From Certhia americana (lineage: Eukaryota; Chordata; Aves; Passeriformes; Certhiidae): a stretch of 64,000 bases of DNA. The notes under the pieces were generated by a model. It worked only from the letters and a program-made list of their open reading frames with translations. It did not search any database and was not told the DNA's origin. The stretch's first letter is position 1; every line of letters starts with the position of its first letter. Below, piece by piece: positions 12,236 to 24,362 of this stretch. The position numbers and the translations under genes were made by a program. Location: positions 87,759,277-87,823,276 of the forward strand of contig CM031858.1 in assembly GCA_018697195.1 (NCBI GenBank). The letters run 5' to 3'.

Positions 12236-12408
12236 ATTTTTAAAAAGACACTATGGACACTTTTCAGTATGTATTTTAGTACAGTAGCATTCTGTCAAGA
12301 TCTCAAGCTGAAGGCTCATGATTACATCAGAAATATAATACGAATTTTTTTTTTTTTTTAATGCACCAACTTTTATTTCTTTTTTTTTCATTTCCCCCCC
12401 CCCCCCCC
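12192..12408. repeat. Cluster of long homopolymers (A, T, C)
   Basis: Within about 220 bp there are A9-T-A31 (12192-12232), T15 (12345-12359), T9 (about 12380-12388) and C15 (12394-12408). The A-tract abuts an antisense CR1 relic, so it is not that element's own tail (CR1 has no poly-A and its 3' end faces left). It could be the tail of a + strand retrocopy whose body is too diverged to recognise. The A31 and T15 tracts can pair as an intrastrand hairpin. Tract lengths are likely to be unreliable in the assembly. Confidence 0.85.
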
Positions 12409-13612
12409 TTGTTTTTATGAGACAGTTCTTTCCTGTCCCTGTAATGGAACACAGATCAGAGGTCTCTAAAGCTCTCAAGTCTGCATCACGTCTTAATACC
12501 CTAAGGCATAGGTAACATGATTGAGATTTGCTGCTGAAATTCACCTATTATATTCTTGTTACATCAGTAATATTAGTCACCTGTTACTTTCTTGAAATTC
12601 TTTTATAGAAACATAATACTCAAACCTTCTTGTGAAGTTGTTTCTATATTTACTTCCCTGACTTGGGGGAAGGGGGGAGCAAAATGCGTAGTGCGGGATC
12701 TAAACTTCACCTGACTCACTTCTCAGTGATTATACATACACCAAAGCCAGGAATTGTGCGTGCCATGCGAATGAGGGGGGTAACATGGATCTCATTGGGC
12801 TTTGTTGTGACAAACCACACCATAATCCTGTGTTGGAGTAAGCCTAACATTTATCTGGTTGTGCCTGTAACAGTGTATGGCATAGCTGTGAAATATTCTG
12901 CTGTGTTTACTTTGTTCAGTGGGCAGGAGTTCTGCACCCACCTCCCAGACAGACTTACTTCATGTATATGGAATATTCCTTTGTCTGGCAACCAACAGAA
13001 ATGTAGCATCTCCCAGAGACCGATGGACAAGAGAGTGAGGAGTTGGATGTAACTGATAAGGGGGTGAGCCAAAAGTGACGCCAGGCTGTTCTGCCACTAG
13101 TATCTTCTGGTGGGAATCAATGAAAGGATCCTTCCCATGGAATGAAATACAGAGGGATACTATGCTAAAGCTGTAGTGGTTCAGCCTTCAGACACTGCCA
13201 TTTGCTCATGCATATTGAGGTCCATGCCTCCTACACCTCAGACTGCAAATGAAAGCATAGTAATCAGTGGCCACATTTCCTGGTGAGCACTGAAACTCCA
13301 CTGTGAGTCATCCAGGACCTTGCTCTGCTTACTCCTCCCTCATGAGTTTCTTGTTGCTGTCACTACCTTTCCTCTCCCTGTCAGGTCTCAGCTGATCTGC
13401 AATCTGCACTGCATCAGCAGGAGGACACCACATGGGGCAGCCAGCCCTGCCGTGAAGGGAGAAATGAAGCACGGAAGGCTGATCATACCAAAGGGCTGAG
13501 ATCCCTGAGAAGCAAAGAGAGTCGTCCTCCTGAACTGTGGCTCAATGGTTAGTGCAGAACAGCTGCTATAAATTGCTCTGGAGAATACTGACTTTTGTAA
13601 ATGTCATTGGTC
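12409..13612. other. Unique non-coding sequence
   Basis: No recognised feature. A 129-codon + strand frame at 12663-13052 overlaps a 73-codon antisense frame, matches nothing I know and has no visible splice or promoter context that would support it. Confidence 0.5.
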
Positions 13613-13665
13613 CTTTCCCCCCACCCCACCCTTTTTTTTTTCTTTTTTTTTTTTTTTTTTTTCCC
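13613..13665. repeat. Polypyrimidine tract
   Basis: A run of C and T only, apart from two A residues, contains C6, CCACCCC, T10 and T21. Such mirror-like pyrimidine tracts are common low-complexity sequence. One could act as a splice-type polypyrimidine tract, but the following AG context leads into no open exon that I can support. Confidence 0.85.
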
Positions 13666-16600
13666 TGTTTTCACTGTTTCTACACCTAGGTGGGGATCAG
13701 AGAAACAAAGCCGTGAGCTGGCTTAGGCACTGCTTAGACCACAGGTGCCACATTGATGCTGCCAAAAGAGCTGGCTGATTGGAGAGGTGAATTTGCACTG
13801 ATGTCCCTGCTGCCAAGGCAGGCCTGGGAGAGAGCTCAAGCCTAACTCAGGTTTACTCATGCAACCTGCGGTGGCTGCAGTGTAGGCATATGGTCTGTTT
13901 TACTCGAGGCCAAAAGTGACAATTATTTATAACTCAGTCTTAGGCATGGGACTGCTCTCTTTTATTTCTCACCAAGATGAGTAAGATGCAATAAGAATGC
14001 AATAAGAAATAAGATGCAAAAAGAAAATTCTCTTGCTCTTTTTTCTCTCCTCCCTCGCCAACAGAAAGACTTTGGTTGGTTTCTGCTATCCTTGTTTTGA
14101 ACACTCAGGTGATTTCATTCTGAAAATGTCTGATGTGGAAAATGGAATACCTGTCCATACTTTGACAGAATTTGACAAATAACTCAGTAAGATGAAGTTC
14201 CTGCATTTGTAAACACAACATCATTGCTTAGTGTTCAAAGTTCTGCAGTGAACCAGCCATATAACCACTAGTATTTCACTGAAATTCAATACAGAAATTC
14301 TTACCTGGTTTTGTTCACATACCCTCTTTGGACAAAATGGTCAAGGGGAGCATATGTCCTTTTAACAGCAGGTCTATGATGTTTTGGAATGACATCCTGG
14401 TAAATTGATCATGCAATCCTATAATTTTGCTACACTTCTATAGTGAATTTAAATTTTATTAAGTACTGAGAAGAAAAAAAAAAATCAATAGAGTATTGTG
14501 GAGTTTCCCCTAAATTTAGCTGTGAGGATCTTATTTGTGCTAGGACGTTCATCCTGCTGTCCCTGGCATCTCGTTCCAGAGCCCAAAATGAACTGAAAGC
14601 ACAGAAATAACTTCACTAAAGCTCATAAAAGGGCAGGGTGACACACTGATAGGAATCCCAAAGTCTGCAGCCCTGAGAGGCGGGAGCAGTAAACATACCG
14701 ACTTGTGAGAAATGCTGTGCCAGAGCTCCTGGTGATTCATGTAGCCTCAGAGGAAGAGTTGATGAATTTGCTCTCTCCTACATCAAGGATAGCTAGAAAG
14801 CAGCACCAAACACACTGATGGCTGTCACCCACTGAGGTGCACAGGGCTTTCCCCAAACAGAGCTCAAAATAAATTTTTGATGAGTTCATGTGTTGTACCT
14901 GAGGACAGCTTTTGACTTCTGAGTGGGTCCTGACACTGTGAGCAGACTCCTTGAAGTCAGTGGGAGTCCATGCAGAGTAATGTGCAACCCACCACAAGTC
15001 AATGCCTCACAAGATGTTTCAAATAATATTCAAGGGCCCACATCTAAAAAGCACATCTCCAGCTGCTAGGAACTTCATCAACAGAGAACTTTCCCTTATT
15101 TCAATAGAATTACCTGCAAGGATAAAATTGCCCACATCCATAAATTGGATCAGGACCTTGAAGCATATTTCTCCTGGAGCCAGGATTTAGTATCTGCATT
15201 TTTGTGAGCATAACTGAATATTCTGCCAAAATCACAATAATAGGCCCAATTTCTTGAATCTGGAAAAAGGCCCATATGCCTGCTTTCATGCAGGTATTTT
15301 CCTAGACCAAATACCTGCTGTAGGAAAAATACACAAAAGAAACAGGAAAACCCCTGTACCTTCTGCTTGGGGTAAGGCTAGAAATGTTCCAGTTCCCAGA
15401 GGTTTGTTCTGTAACCAGTAATGAAGTGAACTCTTAGTCCATAAGATGTATACTGAAAGAAAGCAGACTATACAGTGGCATATCTTCATTGTCTCTCCAC
15501 AAAAATGAAGCATCACTCCACAAAAATTTTTTGCATGTTACAGGAGAACACAGAATGGTTTGAACCACACTGTTATTTTATTGAAATCATTATTTTGATT
15601 ATGTTATTTTCATAACTGTGGTGAAATATTTTTTATATTAATGTAAAATTTATTCTCTATATTAATATTTAAATAATATTTATGTAAGGAAGTGCTTATA
15701 CCTGTAACTCCAGAGTGCTGGGGAATGTAGGATATATTAGGCACTTTTGATTATTGAAGTTATAGATTCTCAGTATGAGGAAAGAGTGCATGGGGAGTCA
15801 GTTACCAATAAAAGTAATACAAGAACCTCTGTGATGCTATAATAGTGTGCAGTCCACTATAATAGGTTCCAAAAAGTGAAGTCTGAGAAAGGTGATTTCT
15901 GTCTCTTCCCTTTCCATGTCCCAAAATTGCCATCTATTTCATCCCTATTTGAAGATGAGAGGTATAATCTGCCTTTGATCTTTAACAGGAAAACTCAGAA
16001 ACAAATGACATGGTATAAAGGACGTTTTTATTAGATACTTAATATTTTCCCGAATAGGTGCAGCATGAAGAAGCAGAGGTCAACAATGAACACGTGGTCT
16101 AGAAACTCTGTCTTCTGACAGCAGTGCATAATTTACATTAATTATGTCTATAGCCATTACATCTGATGCCAGACTAGGCTTCTCTAAGCAAATAAGAGAT
16201 GCCATATTTTTATCAAGAGTATTGTTTTGTCTTTCAGTGAATTGGATTTTCTGTCTTTGAGCAAAGAGTTTTTTGATCAGGTGTCCAAAGCCATGTTTTT
16301 CACAGCAAAGTTCCTCTGTTTAAAGCCTTTAATGTTTCATGAGAGCATTCTGCAACCTGGAAGTGATTATACGTTTGATGGTATTCAAATGATGTTTGAA
16401 ATGCTGAGGTGCATTTTTATATGTAAGATTTGCAAGTTGTGGTTAGTTATACATACCAAAAATAGCTTTTTAAGAATGTTCAGCCAAATGGTTTGCTTTT
16501 ATACAAGAATATACACAGAGACCAAACCAAAGAAAAATTAGATTTAGTCAGGAAGCTGTTGCTTAAGTATCAATCAAAATTTTCGTATAATTGCAATTTG

Positions 16601-17673
16601 AACTGAAGAAGAAATCTTGAAGTGATTTTTCTCTGCAGCAGTTTTCTTGGTTTGCAGTTCTTTGAAATGTTTCCTTTTCCTCATGAATAACTGTGAAGTC
16701 CTGCAAGACAGCTGCCTTTTTATTCTGGCAAGTGTACTGCAACACATCTGCAGTAGCCCAAAACACAGAACTGCTTGAGACTTTCTGACCCAAGACAGAA
16801 TAAATGTAAGAATCATTTACCTGCTTCACTGCAAGTTTTGACAGAAAAATACAAATTATTATATGTATGTAAGATGTATTATATAATTAAATGTACTGTC
16901 CATAATATTGAGAGTAAATTCTAGATTCTATATAAAATAAAACATATAGACAATTGAATCTACTTTCTGCTAACCTTCTTAAGGGGGAGATTGTTGTGAT
17001 ACACAGAAACTTCAGGAATCTTCTGTTCTTTAGGAATCTATTTTCTAAACATTTGAATGACTTTCCACAGAGGTTCTCAGGCCAAAAGTGACTAAAATGT
17101 AACCATTTTTACTACTACCCGGAATAGCATAATTATTCCCCATCAATTTCATATACTCATGAATATGCATGCACTACTACTTTCTTTGCAAAATGAGAGA
17201 AATGTGAGAAAACTAACTTATGGCTTCAGAATATGTTAAATATTTCACTTACAGGAATCCATGAAGACTGATATTTTTCCCCCCTGGATTCTACTGACAA
17301 CAGGAATTGATTTGCTGCACTTTCCCCAGAGAAAAGGTGCTTGGCACAGCTGCAAAGAGGGTCCGCTTAATATTCTTGCCTACACAGATAAATGCATATG
17401 TGAGTGTGTACACATGATAAAGTACAATTTCTTGGAAAAAAAAGCTACTGGAGGCATATTCAGCATTTAGCTTGGGCCAAGCTGACCTAGTGCTGAGAAT
17501 AGCTGCTGGAGATGTGAGGAAGTGAAAATGAGTCCCACTGAGAATAGCAGAACCACCACCAGCACCATCTACCAGTTAGTCCTCCTTGCTTATGCATACT
17601 GAAGAGGACTTGACAATCCTACACACCATTATATCAGTGAACATCAAAATAAGTGCAATTGGATGCTTTGAAG
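13666..17673. other. Unique A/T-rich non-coding sequence
   Basis: No gene or repeat recognised. An A/T-only patch lies around 15610-15680. Short open frames are overlapping and unrelated to known proteins. Confidence 0.5.
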
Positions 17674-17925
17674 AGTCATAGAATCATAGCACCATAGAAT
17701 TATGGAATAGTTTGAGTTGAAACAGACTTTGAAAAGTCCCCTAGTCCTACCCCCCTTCAATGAGCAAGGACACTTTCAAATCAGATTGCTCAGAGCCTGG
17801 TACACCTGGCCTTAAATGTTTCCAGGGATGGGCTATCTACCACCTCTCTGGGCTATCTGTTCCAGTGTTTCACCACCATCATTGTAAAAAACATCCTCCT
17901 TATATAAGAATATATTCTTACTTCT
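17674..17925 (-). mobile_element. CR1 LINE 3' end, antisense
   Basis: On the + strand the copy opens with the inverted CR1 tail (GTCATAGAATCATAGCACC, ATAGAATTATGGAATAG) and continues GTTTGAGTTGAAACAGACTT, TGAAAAGTCCCCTAGTCCTA, GGCCTTAAATGTTTCCAGGG, ATGGGCTATCTACCACCTCT and CTGTTCCAGTGTTTCACC. This is the reverse complement of the CR1 3' region. The tail and last ~250 bp are present and everything further 5' is missing. A second GGGCTATCT block at about 17850 stands where GGGCAACCTG is expected, probably substitution rather than duplication. No coding capacity remains. Confidence 0.92.
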
Positions 17926-18667
17926 TTCCATCCACCAGGTTTCTACTCAGCTTCCCACCCCCAGGAGATGTCTGCTAGTGAGAGAGAAACTTGTGCCACT
18001 GCTGAGGGAACTGAGAAACAGGCTATTGCCAGTCCCAGCAGGACCAGCCTACTAACCAGCAGGGACATGCAGCCCATTTTCAATGCTGCTGCTGACACTG
18101 GGACAGGCAGAAGCATTTTTGTGAAGCACTGTCAGTGCTGACTGCCTCCCTTGTTTAAAAATGAGCCTGCAAAATTTATTAGATGGAGCCATCTGCTTCT
18201 CAGTCATTCTCCTACACTACCTCTGACAGTGACTGACAGGAGAGAAACAATGAATTTACAGCAGTGGGTGAGAATCAATTGCATTTCTGATCCCTCTTCC
18301 AGAGCTGCTTGGAGCCCTTACAGTTCAACCTGGAGTACCTGGTGACACATCTCTTGAACTTTTAGGGTGCAGTGTTAGTATTCTTGGTCACTTTTGCTTT
18401 ACTCCTTGCAAAAGCCAATGAAGAAGAGTATGCAAAGGAATTGAGTGTTTGCAATCATTACTGTTCATTAAGCTAGGAAAGGGGTTACTTCACTGGACAG
18501 CCCCCGGTTTTCTTTTGTTTTTAAAAGGGAGCTGTTCTAAGATCATTTGGATCTTATTGACATATCACTTCTGATTTCAATTGTCCAATAGATTTTAATA
18601 GTTCAATAGGTCTTAAAATGGTTATGAGCATACAAGTGCATGAAAACTCATACAATTGTTTGTGTGG
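17926..18667. other. Unique non-coding sequence
   Basis: No recognised gene or repeat. Confidence 0.5.
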
Positions 18668-18694
18668 AACTCCTTGTTCTTTGAACAAGGAGTT
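18668..18694. repeat. Perfect 12-bp inverted repeat with 3-base loop
   Basis: AACTCCTTGTTC (18668-18679) is the exact reverse complement of GAACAAGGAGTT (18683-18694), separated only by TTT. In a + strand RNA, two further G-U pairs extend the stem to 14 bp. The loop is too small for a normal microRNA precursor, and no U-run follows as a simple terminator would need. It may be a template-switch or snap-back replication product. Confidence 0.85.
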
Positions 18695-21600
18695 TTCATT
18701 AACTGATCCAGTCTGGAACATGAAATTTTTCCTGTCATGAGTACATAATCTTCATTGCAAAATGAGTTGTAGTTGTGTATGTTTCTTTTGACTATGTTTA
18801 TTCCATTTCTAATAAAAACTGAGAGCACTGTGGGGTTTTTTTTCCTGATATTTGTTTGATGTGAAAATTGGATGCAAAAAATAATGAAGTTTTGTCAAAA
18901 CAAGAGAAGAAACTGCTTTGATTCACTTGTATTACAAAAACATGTATTAGTTCTTCTCCTTCACTCCAGACCTAAAAAAGAAACCATATGTCCCAAACTT
19001 TGGCTACTTTTCAAATTGTACCAGTTGATCAAACTAGCAATACTGCTTTTGTCTGCAAACCTCAGTTGACAAAAATTTGGACTCTCTTGAAGTTAATCAG
19101 TGACTTAAGGCAGCAGCATAACTAATTTGTTTCACATACTCAAGCAGATAAAAGAAACAAGTGGAAGATGTTCCTGCCATTTCTAAAAGCTGATGCATAT
19201 GTCCTCAGAAATTAGTTGATTACCTGCTGCATAACCTGCTTATGTTCTTGGTAGAGTTTGTGAAGGAAGCCAGGCACAAGCAAAAAGGAGCACCAGCAGC
19301 AGCTCAGCAGAGCATGGAGCCCTCAGGCCAGCTTCTGCATAAAGCAGAACACAGGTGCCTGATCTTGCAGTGCATTCTCGGTGGCAGACACCAGGCCTGC
19401 TAAATTGGATCTGCTTCTCGTTAGCCTGCACAACTTTGCCAAGGGCAGGTCTTTACCCCAGGCAGGCTGCATGCTTGGGCTTCCCCTCCTCTCAGAAAGC
19501 AGCACCCTCCTGGCTTCTTGGTGGCCAAGCAGCCACCCCAGACTGGCTGGCTAAAATGAAAAGTCCTGAGACAGTGATGTCTCCTCCTTCAGCAGGGTAC
19601 ATCCTATTGCAGGGCTCATGGGCTCTTTCTGTGTAATGCCTTACTGGTGCTGCTGTCAGGGCCACCCACTCACAGCTGTGCTCACCACAGGCTGGAAAAC
19701 AGGCAGCACAAGTGGGCCAAAGCCAGGAAGCATCCTGTCTGTGTTGGCTGACACCCCCATGGACTCAGGATCCATGACCAGTGCTCATCACTATGGAGTC
19801 AACTGCTCTTCCCTACTTTAGGATCCTCTCTGAGTGGCAGCTGTGATCATTCATGTTTAAAAAGCTCTAAGCTCCAGGCAGGGTAGTGCCCAGGCTGACC
19901 TGGTGACCTGTGCTGGAGCTGCACGGTGTCAGAGGAGTAAGCAAGCCAGCACAGGAGCTTGCAAGCAGCCCAAAGAAAACATTGAGGATAGGTTGTCCTT
20001 TAAGCATGTCCATCTCAGGGCAGAGTACCAGGACCCACTTCTCTCTTAAAAATGTGCAAGTCTTTACTGTCACCTGGAGACTGATGCTTAGAATTCTTGT
20101 GTTTTCCTCCCTTAGGTATTTTTGAAATATTTTGGTGTTATATGTCAGTAGCCAGCTTACCATGCAGGTGACAAAAGGCTGTTCCCTGCTCAAGACAACT
20201 CAGGCCAATGTCTCTCACCTCCAAAGGCTGTAACACACAGAGAGATGGACCTTGGGGTACTCATGCTTCTGGAGGAGCTGCCCAACTTTCCATGGCATTG
20301 CTAAGCACCAGTTGGAAGACAGAGGAGATCACAGGTGGCCCAAGGCCAGTTTGGTCTCAGCATTTCCCTGGAGAGAGGGAATGGACTGCTCTCTGTGCCC
20401 TTCCTCTTGAGCACATCTCAGATCCCATTTCCCTGCACGCAAGCTCGCTACTCAAAACTGTGGTTGTACAGAAGCAAATTCAATCCTGTGCTCCTTCTCA
20501 CCCTCAGTGAACATTTACTTTCCCCATGCAAAGAGGAATGGCAAAAATAGGGCCTTATGCCTTCCTGGAGAACAACAGCTGCAGATATCCAGCTCTTGTG
20601 GTACATTCCTGAGCAGGACATTGCCCTTGGATCAGGTTGTGCTGGTGGGACAGGCAGAATAGCACCTGGCCTGTGACTCCCCAGGGGAGGGAGATGTGTG
20701 ATATGGCCCTTGTGCTGCTCAGCATCATCATGGGAGGAACATGTCAGGGCATGCTGAGAAGCAGATTGTGACAACCCTGAAAAATGCAAGTTTGGGAAAT
20801 ACTGATGTATTCAAAATGAAGTTGCTGTGTCAATTTTGGGAGAAAGGAAAGCTACAGAAACAGTTCATCTATTGTTTGTGAGCAGTTTGTGGTATCAGTA
20901 AATACAAAGTAGATACACTGATGCCTAGAAGTGTTTGGGAATTAATAGATTAGATGTAAGAAACATAATGTTGCCATGTGACTGAGTGATGATTATATTC
21001 CTAAACCTACAAGACACAAATGAGTGCTTTATAAAAGAAAGGGGAGAAAGGTGTCATGCAAAAGAGGAGAAAAATGTCATGTTATCTGTTAGAATTCCTG
21101 CAACGTGATGAAAGTGATTTGCAGAAATACGCACAACTCACCAAGAAATACTGCCTGTGTCTCATCCCATCCGTAGGAGAAGAAAGCTGGCAAGTGTAGA
21201 GCTTCTTGATGAAAGTACTGAGCACATCCTCCTCCTTCTCCTGCCTTGCCTGGTGGCATAGCAAAGCATGTTTAGCTTTCACTGAAATCAAGAGCTGGAG
21301 TCATTTAACATCTACCTGAAACATTTTGCATCATGCAAAATAAGGTACTGTGAGGCTTTGGGGTTGTTGGGGGTTTTTTTCCCCCTTGCTGTGCAGGGTA
21401 CCTGCTAAGAGCAAGTGCAAGAAAGCAGAGGCAGAGATATTTTCTGGTATTCGCTGGAGAGGTTGAGCTTTAGCTCCAGCAATCTGTGTTTTCTTTTTAT
21501 AACAGCACCTCTCACTGTGGTATCTTAGCACTTGCTAAAAGGTAATCTCAGAGAGCAAATACATGTCCATTCCTCTGAGTTGCCTAGATTGGAATTTGTC

Positions 21601-23339
21601 CTTTAATTCCATGTTCTGGTGGGATTGCTTATGTAACAGATTTTTTTTTTCCTTCCTTAAACTGAGGTTATAATTCCATGGTACGTAGAATTAGGCAAAC
21701 ATTTCATATCATAAAACTACAACCTGTGGGTGTGATGGGCTTTGGGCCAGCATCTGTGAACAGACAAATGTTTTTTGTCATTTTGAGGAGTTAGGAAATC
21801 AGACAGATCACACAGAGATGAGAAATAGTAAATGTGTTTAATTAAAAATTATTTTCTCAAGATGGTTTCAGCAAAAATATTGAACATTGGAAATGTCGTA
21901 ACACCTTCTTCAGCATTGCAAATGTAGGCCAGCAGGCCTGTTTTAAAGGAGTAAGGGGGAGGAATAGAAACAAGAGCAGATTAAAAGTTACCAAAAATCC
22001 CAAATGTGTTTCTATTTCTTAGGGAAGCAATCAACACATGTTGATGGAGAGGGTGATACACTTTCTGTTCAGAAAAGGGACTCGGCAGGCGCAGTTTGAA
22101 TGGCTGCATGAGAGACACGTGCATAGTGTCATTTTGGTGTCCATGCAAGGGTGGCTTTCCAAGAAGCAATGGAAACCACCCATGAGCAAGCTGGTGAGCT
22201 GCCCTTTCTGATTATTCACAGAAATGTTCATTAGACCAACTGGAAAGGTTGATACAGGCAGCATGTGTCCTCTTTCCGTAGAGCTGGGCACCATCTGTGG
22301 AGTCTGACTGAAAGCAGCTCACTGTTTAAAGAGTGACACCCCACCAAACCCTGGCAGGGTAGTTTCTTCTAGTAGCTCTGTTCTATCTGTTTTCTTCTAC
22401 CTTGTGCATGAAGGATGAAGTTAGTTTAATCCCGTTGATTCCACTTGCAGAAACACTGCTCTGGCCAGCCTCACCACTAGAAGTCAAATCTTTGGGTGGA
22501 GGAACTCTGTGTCTTTCATCTCCTGGATGGCTCCAAGACCAGCTATCCCATTCACCTGGGATGAGGTATGACAAAGGCTGGTAGAGCAGTTGGCATAGGG
22601 AGCCAGAACCTCCCAGAAATAGCCAAGCCAAAGGGGCACATGAGCAGATTTTCAATGGTGTGAAGAAGGGCCAACACTGCCTTTCAAAGATGAGAGGGGT
22701 GATTAATTAGCTGCCCAGGAAGTATTGTTTGCCTTTGTAAAGCAGTCTCTCCTTTGGAGCTGGGAGACACACTAGTCATGCTGCTTAATCGCTTATTTGG
22801 GACACCAAGGTACAGGCCCACCACAGCCCTGGGAGGAGTTAGGGCTTGGGAGGGTAATGCCAGATTCCCATACTGTTATCCCAGCTCTGGGCAGGTTTTC
22901 TGTGGGGCCATAAGCTGGTCATTTCTGTCTTTCTACCTTTATTTGCCCACCTGAATAAATGAAAAGATGGGTTTTGTCGATTAGTTGTCTAATAAATTGT
23001 ATTGTGTTTTGCATATACAGCACATGATTTAAGCATCCCCATGGCAGTTCATTAAAAGCCCTAGAGTAGCTGTATAACAACAGGTAAACAAACATATTTT
23101 GGCAGCCCCAGTTTTGCAGATGCATCTGGTTACAAACAGAATTTAATGTGACTTCAAATAAACCATGTGAAAACAAGCTCTTCCATTTGTCTGGATTAGC
23201 ATAAGCTCTTCCTCCCCTCATCTCATTTCCCGCATGTTTGAACTACAAATACAGCTGAATTTGAATGTAATCCTCATGTCTTTACCAACTCATCTTCACT
23301 GACAAAAGCACATCATTAAGAAATAGTAGTGTAAGAAGT
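18695..23339. other. Unique non-coding sequence, G/C-richer at 19.2-20.8 kb
   Basis: The part from about 19240 to 20790 is visibly richer in G/C and in CAGG/CTGG words than its surroundings and therefore carries many overlapping 60-113-codon open frames on both strands. None resembles a known protein, and the frames contradict one another, so I call no gene. I also looked for LTR signals (TATA, AATAAA, TG...CA ends) in this part and found no convincing set. Confidence 0.5.
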
Positions 23340-23368
23340 GGGGGGGGGGGGGGGGGGGGGACGGGGGA
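23340..23368 (+). repeat. G21 homopolymer with adjoining G5 run
   Basis: Twenty-one consecutive G residues at 23340-23360 are followed by AC and a further G5. The + strand can form G-quadruplex structures. Runs this long are hard to sequence, so the true length may differ. Confidence 0.9.
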
Positions 23369-24362
23369 CACGGACTAGCATCCTGGTTTTAAATGTGATA
23401 AAACCAAACCCATCCAAATCTGTGTTGGTGAGTAAAAATTTATCCCCTAAGCACAATAAAATCAGTATCACAGAGCATACAGGCACCAAAAAAGGAAAAA
23501 AAAGGTAAAAATCTAGCTTCAGAATTACTAAAGCATTTCTGTAAATTTGGGATGCCTTTCTCAGTTCATAAACACTTATTACATGTAAGCAGACCCAGTG
23601 CCTGGAGAAAATGTGCAGTTTAACCTATTATTGATTACTTTTGCAATCTTCAGAAGCAGCCAGATTGTATTTCAGGGCAGAAATGGAGAAGCTGAACGTG
23701 CAGTGCATACTCTGGAGAGCTGCCAGTTCTACCTGTAAGGCAACAAGTGTTGATCCAAGCCTGCTGGGCCTGTGAGAGGCAAATGGTGTTAACCTGATAC
23801 CCTGATCGGGGTAGCAGAGCACAGTCAAACAGTATATGTTTGTTTTGGGGATGGGGTTTTTTTGGGGTTGGTACAGCATGAGCTGCTGCAAGAGACATTT
23901 CCTTAAGACAAGGATGAGTGTCTAGGACCTGAAGCACCTCATCACCTAGAAGATGTAGAGAGATCCCTGAAGACTGATTCAGCTGTAGCATGCTTTGCCC
24001 TGGCAAATTCTGGGACTCTGGGAACTACAGCCAAATGTACCACCAACAATACCTGAAAGCATTAAAAGTGACTTCAGTGTAGAAACCTAAAAATCAATTT
24101 TCAGTAAGATTTTGAAAACCCCTCTTCTCCAATTTAGATACTCCTCTCTGTTATTGCCTGTCCTGCCTTGGAGAAGATAGTGGCCACTGAAAGAGATGGT
24201 TACTGATGGCACAGGAATGTGTAGTTTGATCACATATCCACTGCCACATTAGATGCAGAGAAAAGTGAGACATCAGGGTTGGCCTGGTGCTGTTCTAGTG
24301 CTATGGCAAGAGGAAATACACAGGGAAGCCTGTGGCACGTACACATCATCAGAAACATCAGA
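23369..24362. other. Unique non-coding sequence
   Basis: No recognised feature. Two overlapping minus-strand frames at 23628-24006 have no family resemblance. Confidence 0.5.

Noticed and set aside
12663..13052. 129-codon + strand open frame
   Set aside because: No recognisable motif, an overlapping antisense frame, and no promoter or splice support.
15547..15575. CR1 terminus (CACAGAATGGTTTG)
   Set aside because: The match is only about 14 bp and the expected GGTTGGAAGGGACC block does not follow.
18668..18694. MicroRNA precursor or intrinsic terminator
   Set aside because: The loop is 3 bases, the stem is about half the length of a microRNA precursor and no U-tract follows.
19240..20790. 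Cluster of overlapping open frames as a possible gene or LTR
   Set aside because: Frames conflict on both strands, none resembles a family, and no paired LTR signals were found; the pattern follows local G/C richness.
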